Shown piece after piece: positions 48,721-60,756 of a DNA stretch of 64,000 bases. The notes under the pieces were generated by a model that worked only from the letters and a program-made list of their open reading frames with translations, ran no database searches and was not told the DNA's origin. The translations under genes were made by a program, and so were the position numbers. The stretch comes from Mercurialis annua (Eukaryota > Streptophyta > Magnoliopsida > Malpighiales > Euphorbiaceae), in the NCBI RefSeq assembly GCF_937616625.2, contig NC_065577.1, positions 28,285,501 through 28,349,500 of the forward strand. The letters run 5' to 3'. Every line of letters begins with the position of its first letter. The stretch's first letter is position 1.

Positions 48721-48732
48721 GCTCTGATACCA
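48721..48732 (-). other. G2 primer binding site
   Basis: gctctgatacca is the complement of TGGTATCAGAGC, 4 bp from the 5' LTR end at 48737. Confidence 0.93.
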
Positions 48733-48736
48733 AGTT

Positions 48737-51612
48737 TGTCACGACCCATTTTCATGAATCGCGACCGGCGCTAGGGTATGGGTAATGTAGTACCAAAACC
48801 CGGAGCTTTCCTTTCATTTAACATATAAACACATAAACCTGCAGAAAACCAATGCTCGGGGGCAACCGAGACTTCAGCCTAAATCTAAGTTATAATATTT
48901 AACAGTTAATATAACATGCTTATCCAATTCCGAGTCTAATATAGATTTATCATATACCAATGTAAATAATATAACATGCCAAAGCGTTATAGCCAGTTGA
49001 ACCAATCCGACAAAATATATAATAATAATAAAGACGTCTAGTTACTACTGCGGTCTAAGAATGAAAAAGTTTTACAGTTTATTAAAAATAAAAGGAATCT
49101 CCGAGGAAAAGTAAATGCGGAGATCACCAGACTTTCTCAGATCATAACCCTGGGGAAAATTGGGAAAACAACGGGGTCAGATATATTGAGATGAGTTTAT
49201 ACCACTATCTACATTTATTAAGTGGAAAACCTTTAAAACCGTTTAAAACATTTAATAACGATATTACGAATAATAGTTGGAACCCTAATCCAGAATTCTA
49301 AATAATAAACATAATCCAACAGGTCTGGTCCCGAGAGCTGAGCTACACCGAGTTACCACTGACCACACTTATACCAGAGTCCCGAGAGCTGAGCTACACC
49401 GAGTTACTCTACTTGGTCCCGAGAGCTATGCTCACACCAAGTTACCACATTACCATAATTACCTTTCCCAGATCATTACCGGTGCGCACGCAATCCTAAT
49501 GATGCCCATTAGGTAGCATGTTCCAACTAGAAGCCATAATATAAAACAGTTCGAAATATACGTACAGTATATATATTTAATATTAAAATAACAATTTACT
49601 TAATAAAGCAGTAAATAGTAAGTACAAACTCACTGCTTTCTAATCCACGTGACTACCGGCAAGCAACTAATCCTGGTTCGCATCTGGAGCACGAACAATA
49701 GACGGGTCTAGACAAATAAAATAATTATTAAAAACAGACCCTAACTCTAGAGAGTACTAGACACCACATAGGACTAGCACAAATTAACACGTCGGAATAA
49801 AACAAGCCAGAACACACAAAAATACCCATTAGGTAATAAAGCCCAATTAATATAAGTCTATTGAGTTCTCGCTTAAAATCCAATTTATAAATATTATTTA
49901 ATAATCTTTAAATAATAATTAATTTTCCAAATAGTGGGTTAGCCGAGTTATCATTAACTACCTAGCTAACCTCACTTGTCGGGTGACCCAAGTCTAACCC
50001 GACTCAAAAAGTTTATCAAATATAAACCCGAGTTTATATTTGTAAAATAATTCCATAAAATAATAAACCATTTTAAAAAAAACGGAACTCAATAACTTCA
50101 ATTTCAAGTAACCCAAGTTACACCCCAAAAATCTAACTATTTTAAGTTTAGAAAAGTTTAGGGACTAAATTGCACTTTAGCCATTTAGGGACTAAACTGT
50201 ACTTTTGCCAATTAGGGACTAATGCACTTTAGCCAATTTGATATCCAAAATCAATTTAATTGCTTTTGTTTATAATTAAAACCAACTATAAAGTTATTAA
50301 CCAAAAACCCACTTAATTAAGTTATAAAATAAGTTCAGGGGCTAAATTATAATTTAGCCAATTTCATGCCAAAATAATATTTTTAAATAAATAGAATTAC
50401 CCGAGTGACTATATTAGCTAAATTTATAAATAACTATCGTTTTAAATATTTAATTTATAAATTAAATAAAACCCAAGTTATTAGTTAAAGTTTAATATTA
50501 AGGATTTATTTTATTCAAACAAAACAATTAGATGATCAAAAGGGACATTTGACCACCATCTCCATTTCAAAAGAAACATACCCCGCCTAAGTCCCTTGCT
50601 GCCATAACCAAAAACCAAACAAAAACTTATAAAACAGGACCTTCATCCAACGAGATTCAAACTAAAATATCATCGATCTTGGGATGAAAACAATCACTCA
50701 AAAACAAGGCAAAAACCGTAGCATCAAGAACAGTGAACTCTCAATCAAAGACAACGTTGAATACTCAATTCAAAGCTCGACCGAGACATCAATTTACGAT
50801 AGAACAATCACAAACAGAAAGGTAAAATGATTTATAACTGACATACTAAGAGATTCATAATCATAGAATATCAAAATCATTGCCCACAAGAAGAGATTCA
50901 ATCGGCAGTAACATTAAAATTTGAAACAGATAATACAAAGCTTTAAAACGGAAACTGTACGGCGATTGAAATGAGATCAATTACGTACCGTTTAGCAAAA
51001 CCGAGATAGGGAAACGTAGGTACGTGAGTCTAGAACGTCTGAGATCAAACGGTTTTAATTTCGACCTAGAAACGAATGAGAACGACTCAAAATACGTAAT
51101 GCCGTTCAAAAGCAAAATCTGAAATTATGAAAAAAGCTTACCGATGATTTTCAGTCAACTTCGGAAGGGATTTCAGATAGCGATTTCTCAGCGAAAGAGA
51201 AAGGGAAAGACGGCTACGGATAGTCTGATGTGTGGAGAATAGATTAGGTTGAAAGTTTTGGATTTAACTAGGTCGGAATAGGTTAGAACAAAGGACAAAC
51301 ATGCCCCCTCGCAAAGAAGGAAGGTCTCGAACGAGAACAGCCCTTCAGGCCTGTTTCTCGTTCGAGACTGGCCTGGTCTCGAACGAGACCAGGCCCAAAA
51401 CATGATTCTCGTTTGAAAATCATCAGATTCTCGAACGAGAATAGATCAAAAGCTGTATTTTTTTTCTTTTTTTAAAATATTAAAAAAACAAATGGTTGAA
51501 CCACAAATCAAATCATTCACGAACCAACACGAACCTGACCATTAACTTCAATTTACTTCGAAACGATCAGAAAGATTTGTCGGAAAATGCTGAAAATTTA
51601 CGGGGTATTACA
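48737..51612 (-). repeat. G2 5' LTR
   Basis: 2876 bp, complete. Serves as the empty-site reference for the G3 insertion (gggaaacgtaggtacg at about 51010). Confidence 0.95.
51325..51441. repeat. U3 palindrome cluster, G2 5' LTR
   Basis: Repeated tctcgaacgaga and tctcgttcgaga units separated by short linkers such as cctggtc/gaccagg, about 170-290 bp into the LTR. Longer than the copy in the 3' LTR. Confidence 0.9.
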
Positions 51613-54003
51613 CAATATGCCTGTTTTTTTTACAGAAACAAAGGTATAATACATCAAACCACTTGTGTGTATACCCCCTAACAAAACAACATTGTTGAGA
51701 GAAAACATCAACACCTCCTGAATGTTGCTAGAGCCTTAAGATTTCAGGCCTCTTTACCCTTACATATCTGGTCTGATTGCATTCTTCATGCAGCTTACTT
51801 AATAAACAGAACTCCCTCACCCATAATTGATAATTTTACCCCTTTTCAACTTCTCTATAATAAAATCCCTCTTTTTAGTAATCTCAAAACTTTTGGCTGT
51901 CTTGCATATGCATCAACCATAGATCACATGAGAACAAAATTTGATGCTAGAGCATCTCAATGCATTTTTTTAAGATTTCCACCTTATACTAGAGGTTATA
52001 GGCTATATGATTTAACAACAAAAACCATTTTTCTTTCAAGAAATGTGATCTTTTATGAAACTATTTTTCCATTTTCAAAATCATCTAAAGCAACTAATTT
52101 GGAAAGTGTTACTACTATCTATGCTCCTAATCCTACTGTGACTGAATATTTTGATATTGAATTTGATGTTATACCTGACTCATTGCCTGTTACCACAAAT
52201 GAACCACAACTACATATTTCACCTACTTTGCCTAATTCTCCTACTTCATCCAACATTCAACCTCCTGATCAACCAATAATTGAAACTAGAAAATCTTCTA
52301 GAATCAAACATGCTCCCAGTTTTCTTCAAGACAATCATTGTGCCTTGAAGACAAAACCTACTTTCAAACCCCCCAACACATCTACACCGCATTCTATTGA
52401 TTCTGTTCTTTCTTACAATCATATTTTTGCTTCCCACAAAGCTTTCACTTTACAAATATCCACTTTTTCTGAACCAAAAAGTTACTCAGAGGCTGTCAAG
52501 CATTCTAGCTGGCAACAGGCTATGAATGCAGAACTCACTGCATTATAGAACAACAATACTTGGGATCTTTGTTCTCTACCTCCTAATAAGAAAGCAATAG
52601 GATGTAAGTGGGTATATAAAGTGAAGCACAATCCAGATGGATCCATTGAGAGGTACAAGGCTAGATTGGTAGATAAGGGTTATAACCAACAAGCTGGCAT
52701 TGATTATTTAGACACATTCTCACCTGTGGCTAAAATGACTACTGTCAGACTTTTACTTGCTGTTGCAGCTTCCAAACAGTGGTATCTTCATCAACTGGAC
52801 ATTAATAGTGCCTTCCTTCATGGTGATCTTCATGAAGAAATTCATATGCAACCTCCTCCAGGCTTACAAGACTCTACTGATCAAGTTTGTCTTCTTAAAA
52901 AGTCTCTCTATGGTCTGAAACAGGCAAGTAGGGAATGGAACTGTAAACTCACATTTGCTCTCTCTCAACAAGGATACAACCAAGCAGCAGGTGACACCAG
53001 TCTCTTTATCAAGACTAAATCTGGCTCTTTCACAGCTCTCCTTGTGTATGTAGATGATGTAATTCTTGATGGTAATGACATGTCTAAAATTACAGCAGTT
53101 AAGAAATTTCTCCATGATTGTTTCAAGATAAAAGACTTGGGAATTTTGAAGTTTTTTCTTGGTCTTGAAGTAGCTCATTCCAAGAAAGGCATTAATCTCT
53201 CTCAAAGAAAGTACACTCTTGATCTCCTACAAGATACTGGTTTTCTGGGTTGCAAACCAGTTTCAACACCAATGCTTTCTACACACAAATTGTCTCATGA
53301 TACTGGTGACCCTCTTCCTGATGCTTCTGTTTACAGGAGATTAATAGGTAAGCTAATCTATTTGTGTACCACCAGACCAGACATTTCCTTTACTGTTCAA
53401 CAGCTTTCACAATACATGGACAAGCCAACTACAGTTCACTTGCAGTCTGTTCATCATCTTTTGAGATACTTGAAATCTGCTCCTGGTCAAGGGATTTTCT
53501 TTGCTGCAGACAATTCATTGCTTCTTAAAGCCTTCTCTGATTCTGATTGGGCAGCCTGCTCTGACACTAGAAGGTCAGTCACTGGTTTCTGTATGTTCCT
53601 TGGATCTTCTTTGATTTCATGGAAATCCAAAAGGCAAACAACTGTTTCCAGAAGTTCATCTGAAGCAGAATATAGGGCCTTAACTTCTGCAACATGTGAA
53701 GTTCAATGATTGTTATATCTTCTTCATGATCTTGGTATTCCACATTCTTCTCCTGTTTCACTCTACTGTGATAATCAGTCAGCTCTTCATATTGCCAAGA
53801 ATCCAGTCTTTCATGAACGAAGCAAACACATAGAAATTGACTGTCATTTGGTTCGTATCAAGCTTCAAGAGAGAGTTATTCATCTTCTCCTTGTTAGTTC
53901 TTCTTATCAGCTAGCAGATTATTTCACAAAGGCTTTGGCTCCATCTTTATTCAAGCATTCCATTTCCAAGCTGCACTTACAAGACTTGTACAGTCCAGCT
54001 TGA
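51613..54003 (+). pseudogene. Copia integrase 3' half, reverse transcriptase and RNase H
   Basis: Continues the integrase after the repeated caata (51613-51617). A run of T near 51625 shifts the frame, then one frame runs to 54003 with three stops (TAA 51679, TAG 52546, TGA 53707), each one transition from CAA, CAG and TGG. Landmarks: VERKHQHLLNVARALRFQ, HAAYLINRTPS, FGCLAYAS; RT KWVYKVK, LDINSAFLHGDL, YGLKQASREW, LLVYVDDVIL (the YVDD active site, about 53045); RNase [39 protein letters not shown]. It ends at TGA, 7 bp before the 3' LTR. Confidence 0.92.
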
Positions 54004-54010
54004 GAGGGGC

Positions 54011-54271
54011 TATCAGCAGATGTTATCATCAGAAGAAAGTATTTTCTTCAAGCTTCAGAGGTTACTTGATTCCTAAGGTAGCTGATGTGGCTTATGATGA
54101 TTGGCTCGGTTGTAATGTCACACAGATAGTGTGTTAGTTTGTGATTAAGCAATTGTGTAATGCCAGCTGTGCTTTGGCAGTTAGCTTAGGATTCTGTTGT
54201 AACCTATATAAGCAAGCCTAGCTTGTTTATTTTCAGCTAATTGATTTTTCTGCCATTTGCAAAGTTTAATA
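54011..54271 (+). repeat. Copia 3' LTR
   Basis: 261 bp, preceded by purine tract gagaggggc (54002-54010). Starts tatcagcag and ends gtttaata, followed by TSD gagaa. Confidence 0.95.
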
Positions 54272-54276
54272 GAGAA

Positions 54277-54662
54277 TAATACTACGGTTTTATCGTAGCT
54301 TGATTTATCCTGGGAAGCAGTTTCACTTCACAAACCGGTTACTGCAAACTTGTTTTATGAAGAGCTTGTGTATGTTTCTCGTTTCAAATTAATTTCAGAT
54401 TATTCTTTTATTTGATTAGAATAGTTTTACTTATATTTGCATATTATTAATGTCTAACAAATAAATTTTAAATCTAAATAATTTTTTTTTGCCTAAATTA
54501 TCTATAGAATAAGAATAGTAATTAACTATTCCAAAAATAATTGTCTAAGACTCCATTCAAAACGCAGTAATTATTTAATTTTGAATATTTTCGACACTGC
54601 AATCTTCACAAAATATAGAAACAAAATCTTTCATCCATAAAAAACCATTCACGTTATATAAA
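54277..54662. other. Intergenic DNA beyond the Copia element
   Basis: Continues the sequence left of 23484. AT-rich with no recognised gene. A short hairpin ctacggttttatcgtag lies at 54283-54299. Confidence 0.5.
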
Positions 54663-55166
54663 GGCTAATCCTCTAAAAATCCCCTCACCTTTCAACCCCC
54701 TTTCGTTTGCACCCTCACCTTTTAAAATCTCCAATTTTATCCTAATTACCACTTTTCACTTTCAATTGCACCCTCGAAATATTAAATTAACTTTTTTTCA
54801 CTCAAAAAATTTCAAATCAATATCTTTTATTTTTACTCATTTTCTAAATAGTACTAAATGTCAAAATTTCAACAATAAAAGCATCTTCTCTAAAAAATAT
54901 TTCAAAAATTACTAAATTTCACATTCACTTTTATTTAATTTTACCGTTTTAATTCCATAAAATTAATTAAATTAGATACCATTTATAATATTTGTTGAAA
55001 TATAAAGTATTAATTTGAATTTTTTGCAGTAAAAATAGGTCAATTTAATATTTAAGGGTGTAACTGAAAGTGAAAGGTGAAAATTAGGGTAAAATTGGGG
55101 ATTTTGAAAGGTGAGGGTGCAAATGAAAGGAAATTGAAAGGTGAAGGGTTTTTCAGGGGATTAGCC
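54663..55166. mobile_element. Mutator-type MITE with long terminal repeats
   Basis: 504 bp. Ends ggctaatcctctaaaaa / ggctaatcccctgaaaaac with inverted arms of about 150 bp that share cctcacctttcaa, tttcacttt and cccta-ata-taaatt. Perfect 9-bp TSD ttatataaa (54654-54662 and 55167-55175). Related in layout to 23055-23435. Confidence 0.92.
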
Positions 55167-55175
55167 TTATATAAA

Positions 55176-55675
55176 TGAATTGCGACAACCCCCAACTATT
55201 ACTAGATATGCTAATATATAGTATCATTATGTTTGATCTGTTGCAACACTACAATAGATTTTTGATTTATTATGTAATAGTTTTATTAATTTTTTATTAA
55301 TAATTTAATTCATTTTTTTTGCAGTGTAACTGTTTCGTTGTCTTTATTTAGTGTAATTGATTTTGAGGGTACTCAAACTACTATTTATATTTTGATGATC
55401 AAGTTTTAGTTTGTTTTCAATTATGAAACCTTAATTTGTTTAATACACTAGAAAGGTTTTTCAATAAAAATGAATGCATAGCAACTATATTTTATTTTTA
55501 TTTTAAAATTTTAGTGTATGATTAATTTGATCTAATTTCACAATTAAATTATGCATATTTAATAAAGTTTTAAGGAAAAACTGGCAAACTCCAACTGCCT
55601 CCGGTTGCCAAATATACATTTTAGCCGAAAAATCTTTTTTGGAATAAAATTAAAGTTCAATCACCATAAAAAATA
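55176..55675. other. AT-rich intergenic DNA
   Basis: No gene, repeat array or element end recognised before the Mutator-like element starts. Confidence 0.55.
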
Positions 55676-56649
55676 GAGAAAATAACAAAAAAAACCACAA
55701 TATGAGCTTTTATTTCACACTCTACCATTTCTTTTTAAAAGTTTACATCAATGCCATAATTATCACTTTTCTTTCATTAGTATCATTCTCATAGAATAGG
55801 GACACGTATTATTAATGATTTCCTTTTCCTTCTCTACAATCTCTTACATTTGTCCTTTTTACCCTCACTTTCCTCTTTCTTCTTCTTACTGCACAACCCA
55901 AATTTCCACCATTAAAATCCTTTCTATCACTGCATTAAAGCGAATTTCATGATGGAAATGGCTAGAGTCGGCATTCAAATTAGAGTTAAAGCTTTAGCCG
56001 TCGCCTCCGCCGCCGCAACAAGAGGCGGAAAGAAAAAGTTATTATTGAATGCACAAGATGAAAACGATGAGTTTTAATTAGTAGTGCGCCAAAAAATTCA
56101 GTTTCAGCATTATAGGAGTTACTAAGTCAATTTTAAAATAAATAATGTAGAAAGTTATTTGATTACTTTTGTAGAACAAGAAGCTGAGAAACAGATCTAG
56201 CCTTTTTCTTTTTATCATTCATATATCCAGAAATTTTTAGATGTTTAGTGGGTTTGTTTTCATTGCCTATGAAACCATGTAGGAAATTTTTTGATTAATT
56301 CATATAACTAGAAGTTTTTTGACTTCTGTGTTCGATTTTTGAAAATGAGGGAAAGATTGTGCGGTTTTTAAAATTGGAAGAAAAAGATAGAGAAAATTAG
56401 TGATTGTTAGAAGAAGAGTTGAGGAAAAAGGTGGGCTTATTACGGTAATTAGAATTGGTATTTTAGTAGTAATTGAACTGTCAACTGTCACTGCAAGTTT
56501 AATTGAATTTTTTAATGAAAGTCCATTTATTACCTCTCAAGTACATTGATACATAGTTGATACGTACGTGATACATCTCTGATACATTATTTGATATATT
56601 ATTCGATTGCTCAAAATATTTTTCTTATTTTTACATATTTTTTTATTTT

Positions 56650-56842
56650 ATTACGTATTTGTTTTACATATATTTGATACATTTCCGATACATATTTGAT
56701 TCATTTTTTATACATATTTGATTCATTTTCGATACATATTTGATTATTTTTTATACATATTTGATTCATTTTTGATACATATTTGATTATTTTTGATACA
56801 TATTTGATTCATTTTTGATACATATTTGATTCATTTTTGATA
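56650..56842. repeat. Minisatellite, unit about 20-27 bp
   Basis: Seven or so copies of gatacatatttgattcattt with T-tract length variants. A looser gatacat-rich zone extends to about 57020. Confidence 0.9.
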
Positions 56843-57746
56843 CAACCGATTAATTCGATAGGTTCATTTATATATTTATACTTTTTCCGATACATATTTT
56901 ATACATGATAGATACATTTTTAAAATGTACTTTATAGATACATCATGGTATATATTTATACATGATAGATACATCTCTAATACATAATTATACATGATAA
57001 ATAAATTATTTATACATCACACTCGTATTCGGTATATGTATCAATAATGTATCCGATAAATAATTTATAAAATTATCTTTACTTAAGTTGTATCATTTTG
57101 TGTTTTTGTATATTTTATATTTTATATTTTTAAATTTTTAAAATAAAAATTAAATTTTAAATAAATATATAAATAAATAAATTATTTTATTAAAAATAAA
57201 AAAAAAAAGAAAATTGTCATATCCAATTCAGTTTGTAAACTGAATGAGGAAATTAGACCCACCACCACCAAAAGCCTATTTATTCTCACAAACACGATGC
57301 GGCTTATCCTATTGCAAAATTATTGTAAAAAATTAGTGTGTTTTATATTTACACTTTTATTTTTGAATTTTACGACATCTTCTCAGATCTCTATTCTTGT
57401 TTCTCCAATTCAAGATCTAAAGTCTCGCCTAAAATAAATTGATCACACAACAACAACGAGATTACTGCTTCATCATCATTGAAATCAACTAAGATTACAT
57501 TTCTTCGGATCTTGTGGTTTTATGAGCAGAGATTGCAGCTTCCCGCGAAGAGTCACGCCGTCGAGAGATGGAAATCAAACTATTTGGGACTGTTTGTCAT
57601 CTTCCATTTTCACACAAGTCATAATCTCAAAACAACAACAGAAAGAAAAAATGGCAAAAAAAAAAGAGAAGGCTGACGAATCTTTCACTACAACCGCCGC
57701 CGAAACCATGTCAGGAAAAGCTACATTGATTCCACCAAATGTTCTC

Positions 57747-57990
57747 TTTTTAGATCACGGCAGCTTGAAGAATGTGATGAGAGTTTTTTTAGTACAAAAC
57801 TCATTAATTTATTTTAATTGATGTTGTGGTGATGTTGTTAGGAAGGTGTTTGATGAAATGTCACAGAGAGATTTAATATTATGAAATTCAATTATTAATG
57901 CATGTTCATCTTAAAATTCAAGTAAAAGATGCAGGATATAAATATAAGAAATGACAACAGTTGGTGCTTTCGCTATTTTGATGCAGAGGA
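57747..57990 (+). pseudogene. PPR protein gene fragment
   Basis: One frame reads HGSLKNVMRVF, VQNSLIYFN, a stop, CCGDVVRKVFDEMSQRDLIL, a stop, NSIINACSS and further stops to about 57990. This is the consensus of plant pentatricopeptide-repeat proteins (CG-x-ARKVFDEM-x-x-RDL-x-SWNS-I). The stop at position W of the WNS motif is TGA, one transition from TGG. In frame upstream, 57522-57746 (MSRDCSFPRR to LDHGS) may be an exon or leader of the same transcript. Probably captured by the Mutator-like element, and non-functional. Confidence 0.72.
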
Positions 57991-58269
57991 GTAAGTTAGA
58001 TGATATATATTTGACAGGGACAATATCAAAATCACTTTTCTGTACATAAAAGTACTCCTAATGCATAATGGTCAAGAAATATGTAGGATGATATAAAGAT
58101 GAAGTATGTTTCGAAAGAAAGGCGTTGCTAGTCACGTTTTGCAAGATATTGTAGCGGAAACAGATTTTGCAGGCTTTGTTTATTGCTGCAGCTGTCGTTA
58201 GTGAGCCACAGATTGGATGTTGTTGTTTGACGGTTGAGCCAAGTATTTTGGTGATGAAGGAAGTTTTTT

Positions 58270-59520
58270 GATTTGTAATTTTTATGACAAGGTTTCCCAT
58301 TGGTTAACCAATGGTTAACTAATGGTTAACCAATAATTTTAGATTTTAATAAAGACGGTTTAGGTTTTGTTTGACAGTTGTTGTTGTGGTGGTGAAGGCG
58401 AAGGGGTTTATAATAAAATTTTGTAATTTTTTTTTGTTGGTTAACCAATGGTTTACTAATGGTACACCAATAGTTTTGTTTGTAATACACTGTTAGTAAA
58501 CGTTAAGTTAACCATTGGAAACTTGTAATAATTTTTATTATGATTACATGGTTAATGAATTATTGATAAACTTGAATTGTGTATTTAAAACATAATGTTC
58601 TTTTAAAAAAATTAATAAATTTATTTTTAGTACACCGTTAGTTAACCATGAGTAAATCGTCGATAAATTTATAGTTAAATTTCCATCTTTTAATAAACTT
58701 TACAGTGTTAGTATTTGTAACCTACTAACAAACAATTACCAAAGGTACACCATTTTTTTAAACGAGTTACCATCTATTTTAAAGAGCATTTTATGTATTT
58801 TTTTTCACTTGTGTATCTGTAATGGTTTTGTTGTTGGTTAACTAATGTTTTACTAATGGTGCGCCAATTTTTTTAGTAAATTAATTAATAATTCAATTTA
58901 ACATTTTATAATTTAAAATAAAAAATATTAATTCGATTTTTAAATAAACCGATAGTAGACCATTAGTAAATTGTTAGTGAAATTACAGGAAACAGATGTT
59001 TAGTAAACCGTTAGTAAACTGTTAATCAACTGAAATGACTATCCATGATGTTATTCAACCCGATAAATTATAATTTTAGATTTTGCTAGTCTAAATTTTA
59101 ATTGAGAATTACATGTTTATGGCTTGCTAGAGCTTTATGATATAGAGCTCTTCTATAGGATCCCATAATTTTTTATTTTTAAATGCTTAAAAATGGGTAG
59201 CTTCCTAATAGTTATTCTTTTATTTCTGTTTTATACTATTATTGCACATTTACTATTAAGCTAACAAAAGTTTCCAAAATGTTTACTAATAGGTTTCCTA
59301 ATGCTTACCGATAATAAAAGAATTTAAATCGAGATATTATTGTTTTACGTTTGTTAATAGATTACTAAAAGTTTACTAAATGGTTACCAAATACTTTTAC
59401 TGTTTTGGATTATTACCTTTTGTAATTTATTTGTTTTGGTTTATCTATTTTTTAAGTAAACCGACAGTAAATTAAAGTAAATTTGTTTTTCAGAAAACTG
59501 ATAGTAAACTAATAGAAAAA
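58270..59520. repeat. ggttaacc/actaatgg motif-rich repeat
   Basis: Many near-palindromic motifs (ggttaaccaatggttaacta, ggtttactaatggt, gtacaccaat, agtaaaccgttagtaaac) in AT-rich DNA. The same family occurs, inverted, at 13340-14330, and single-copy landmarks such as aataattttagatttt are shared, so the two are homologous. Confidence 0.75.
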
Positions 59521-59680
59521 TTGTTTTTTCTAATAAATCAATAATTGTGTTATATGTACAATAGAAACATTGTATAACAAGAAATTCACATGCTTTGGCT
59601 TCACCAATAATAATAGTAATTAAACAAAGGAAAAGCTTATTCTAATGAAGTCTTTACAGTATACTTTAATATTCTGTCTT

Positions 59681-59731
59681 CTAAGGTACAATCCACTTGC
59701 TCCCAGTGGCCTTGCACACTACATTTGCAAC
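59681..59731 (-). pseudogene. Possible captured terminal exon
   Basis: On the minus strand, tgtggtcag (acceptor-like) is followed by VANVVCKATGSKWIVP and TAG. It is GC-richer than its surroundings. Parent gene not recognised; could be chance. Confidence 0.25.
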
Positions 59732-60609
59732 CTGACCACATAAAATGTTAGAAAATCGCATTATACAGGAGTCACATTGTTTCTGAATATTTATCCTTCA
59801 TCAGATTCTCAAAGAAACAATTATTTATACAAACTTTTTTTGAATGAATAGCAAACCTTAGGTTTAATTTAGGCCAATCAAAGTGAGCAGATTCATTAAA
59901 AAGAGCAGAAATGAGAAAATCAAGAAGAAAAGGACAAAACAAAATTGTAAAGAATCTGAACATAATTGTAGAAGAACAAGCAAAAATATAGTTTACTAAA
60001 ATAGAATTGACAAAAACCATGCAAAATTTCAGACACCACCAGCACTAAAACAGAATTGACGAAATCTAGAATTATAGAAAAAAATCGGAATACACAATAT
60101 CAGAGAAAAATAGAGGAAATCTAAGCAGAACAACAGAAAATAAAAAAATAAAATATCAAAGCAAAATCAACAAAAACCAAGCAAAATTAATCGTCATCGC
60201 TACAATTAGATATCCACAAAATTTACCGCCATCATCCACCTTGTAAAATCGCAGAATCGGAATTATGTTTAAGAAAACCATAGAAATTGAAATATAAAGT
60301 GAAAGTGAATCAGATATCATGATGTAGAAATTGAAACAAAAAGTGAAAGGGAATAAGAAAATGACGATGTAAGAAATTGATTTTGAGCAGTGGCGATATA
60401 AACAATGGCAGGTAAAGCAGAGGCAAGTGAGATTAGCATTTGCCTGGGTAAAATGCATAAACCGTTTTTTTTATAAATTAGAAGTTCATTTTTGCAATTT
60501 AAAACAGTCAAATCGTAAATTTCAATTAATCTTAGTCAAAGGATACTCTTGAGAATATTTAGGTGTTTTATAGGTATTTGTCTAAAAATCCCAAACTGAA
60601 TTGGATATG

Positions 60610-60756
60610 GAATTGGACCCAATTCCTTACTGAATTGGGTCCAATTCAGTAACTGACCCGCGCATCATGCGCGGGTCAGTTTTATCTGGTGCACCAGCTT
60701 TTGCTGGTGCACCAGATGACGCGTCAGCTGGCCTGACGCGTGCGTCAGGCCAGCTG
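60610..60756. repeat. Cluster of four perfect hairpins
   Basis: Hairpin 1, arms 60610-60625 and 60632-60647 (gaattggacccaattc), loop 6. Hairpin 2, arms 60651-60665 and 60667-60681 (aactgacccgcgcat), loop 1. Hairpin 3, arms 60684-60698 and 60703-60717 (atctggtgcaccagc), loop 4. Hairpin 4, arms 60725-60739 and 60742-60756 (cagctggcctgacgc), loop 2. All arms pair without mismatch, and spacing between hairpins is 2-7 bp. GC-rich in AT-rich DNA. Confidence 0.95.

Larger units (their letters stand above)
26005..51612 (-). mobile_element. G2: Tekay/Del-type Gypsy chromovirus inserted in Copia integrase
   Basis: TSD caata at 26000-26004 and 51613-51617. Read on the minus strand: 5' LTR 48737-51612, primer site, gag-pol 48394-43427, 3' LTR 43309-26005 (interrupted by G3). 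The coding region is one frame with only three stops, far better kept than G1. A cgaggacgaattt-like motif (here gaggacgaattt) and a purine-rich tract precede the 3' LTR, as in G1 and G3. Confidence 0.96.
23489..54271 (+). mobile_element. Ty1-Copia retrotransposon split by the G2/G3/CACTA nest
   Basis: The 261-bp LTRs at both ends differ at about four positions. TSD gagaa (23484-23488 and 54272-54276). Termini read TAT...ATA instead of TG...CA in both LTRs. Without the 25.6-kb insertion at 26005-51612 the element is about 5.2 kb with order gag, protease, integrase, RT, RNase H, which defines Copia. Frames are broken by frameshifts and three nonsense codons, so it is not autonomous now. The small LTR difference implies a fairly recent insertion, and everything nested in it is younger. 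Confidence 0.96.

Noticed and set aside
55949..56077. 42-codon frame starting MMEMARVGIQ with an Ala-rich stretch
   Set aside because: GC-richer and open, but too short and without a recognisable product. Could be another captured fragment of the Mutator-like element.
60156..60458. 100-codon minus frame with hydrophobic residues
   Set aside because: AT-driven hydrophobic composition; no family resemblance and inside a transposon.
60610..60756. Geminivirus-type or other rolling-circle origin
   Set aside because: Hairpins lack the conserved TAATATTAC loop, there is no Rep gene and four different stems are present.
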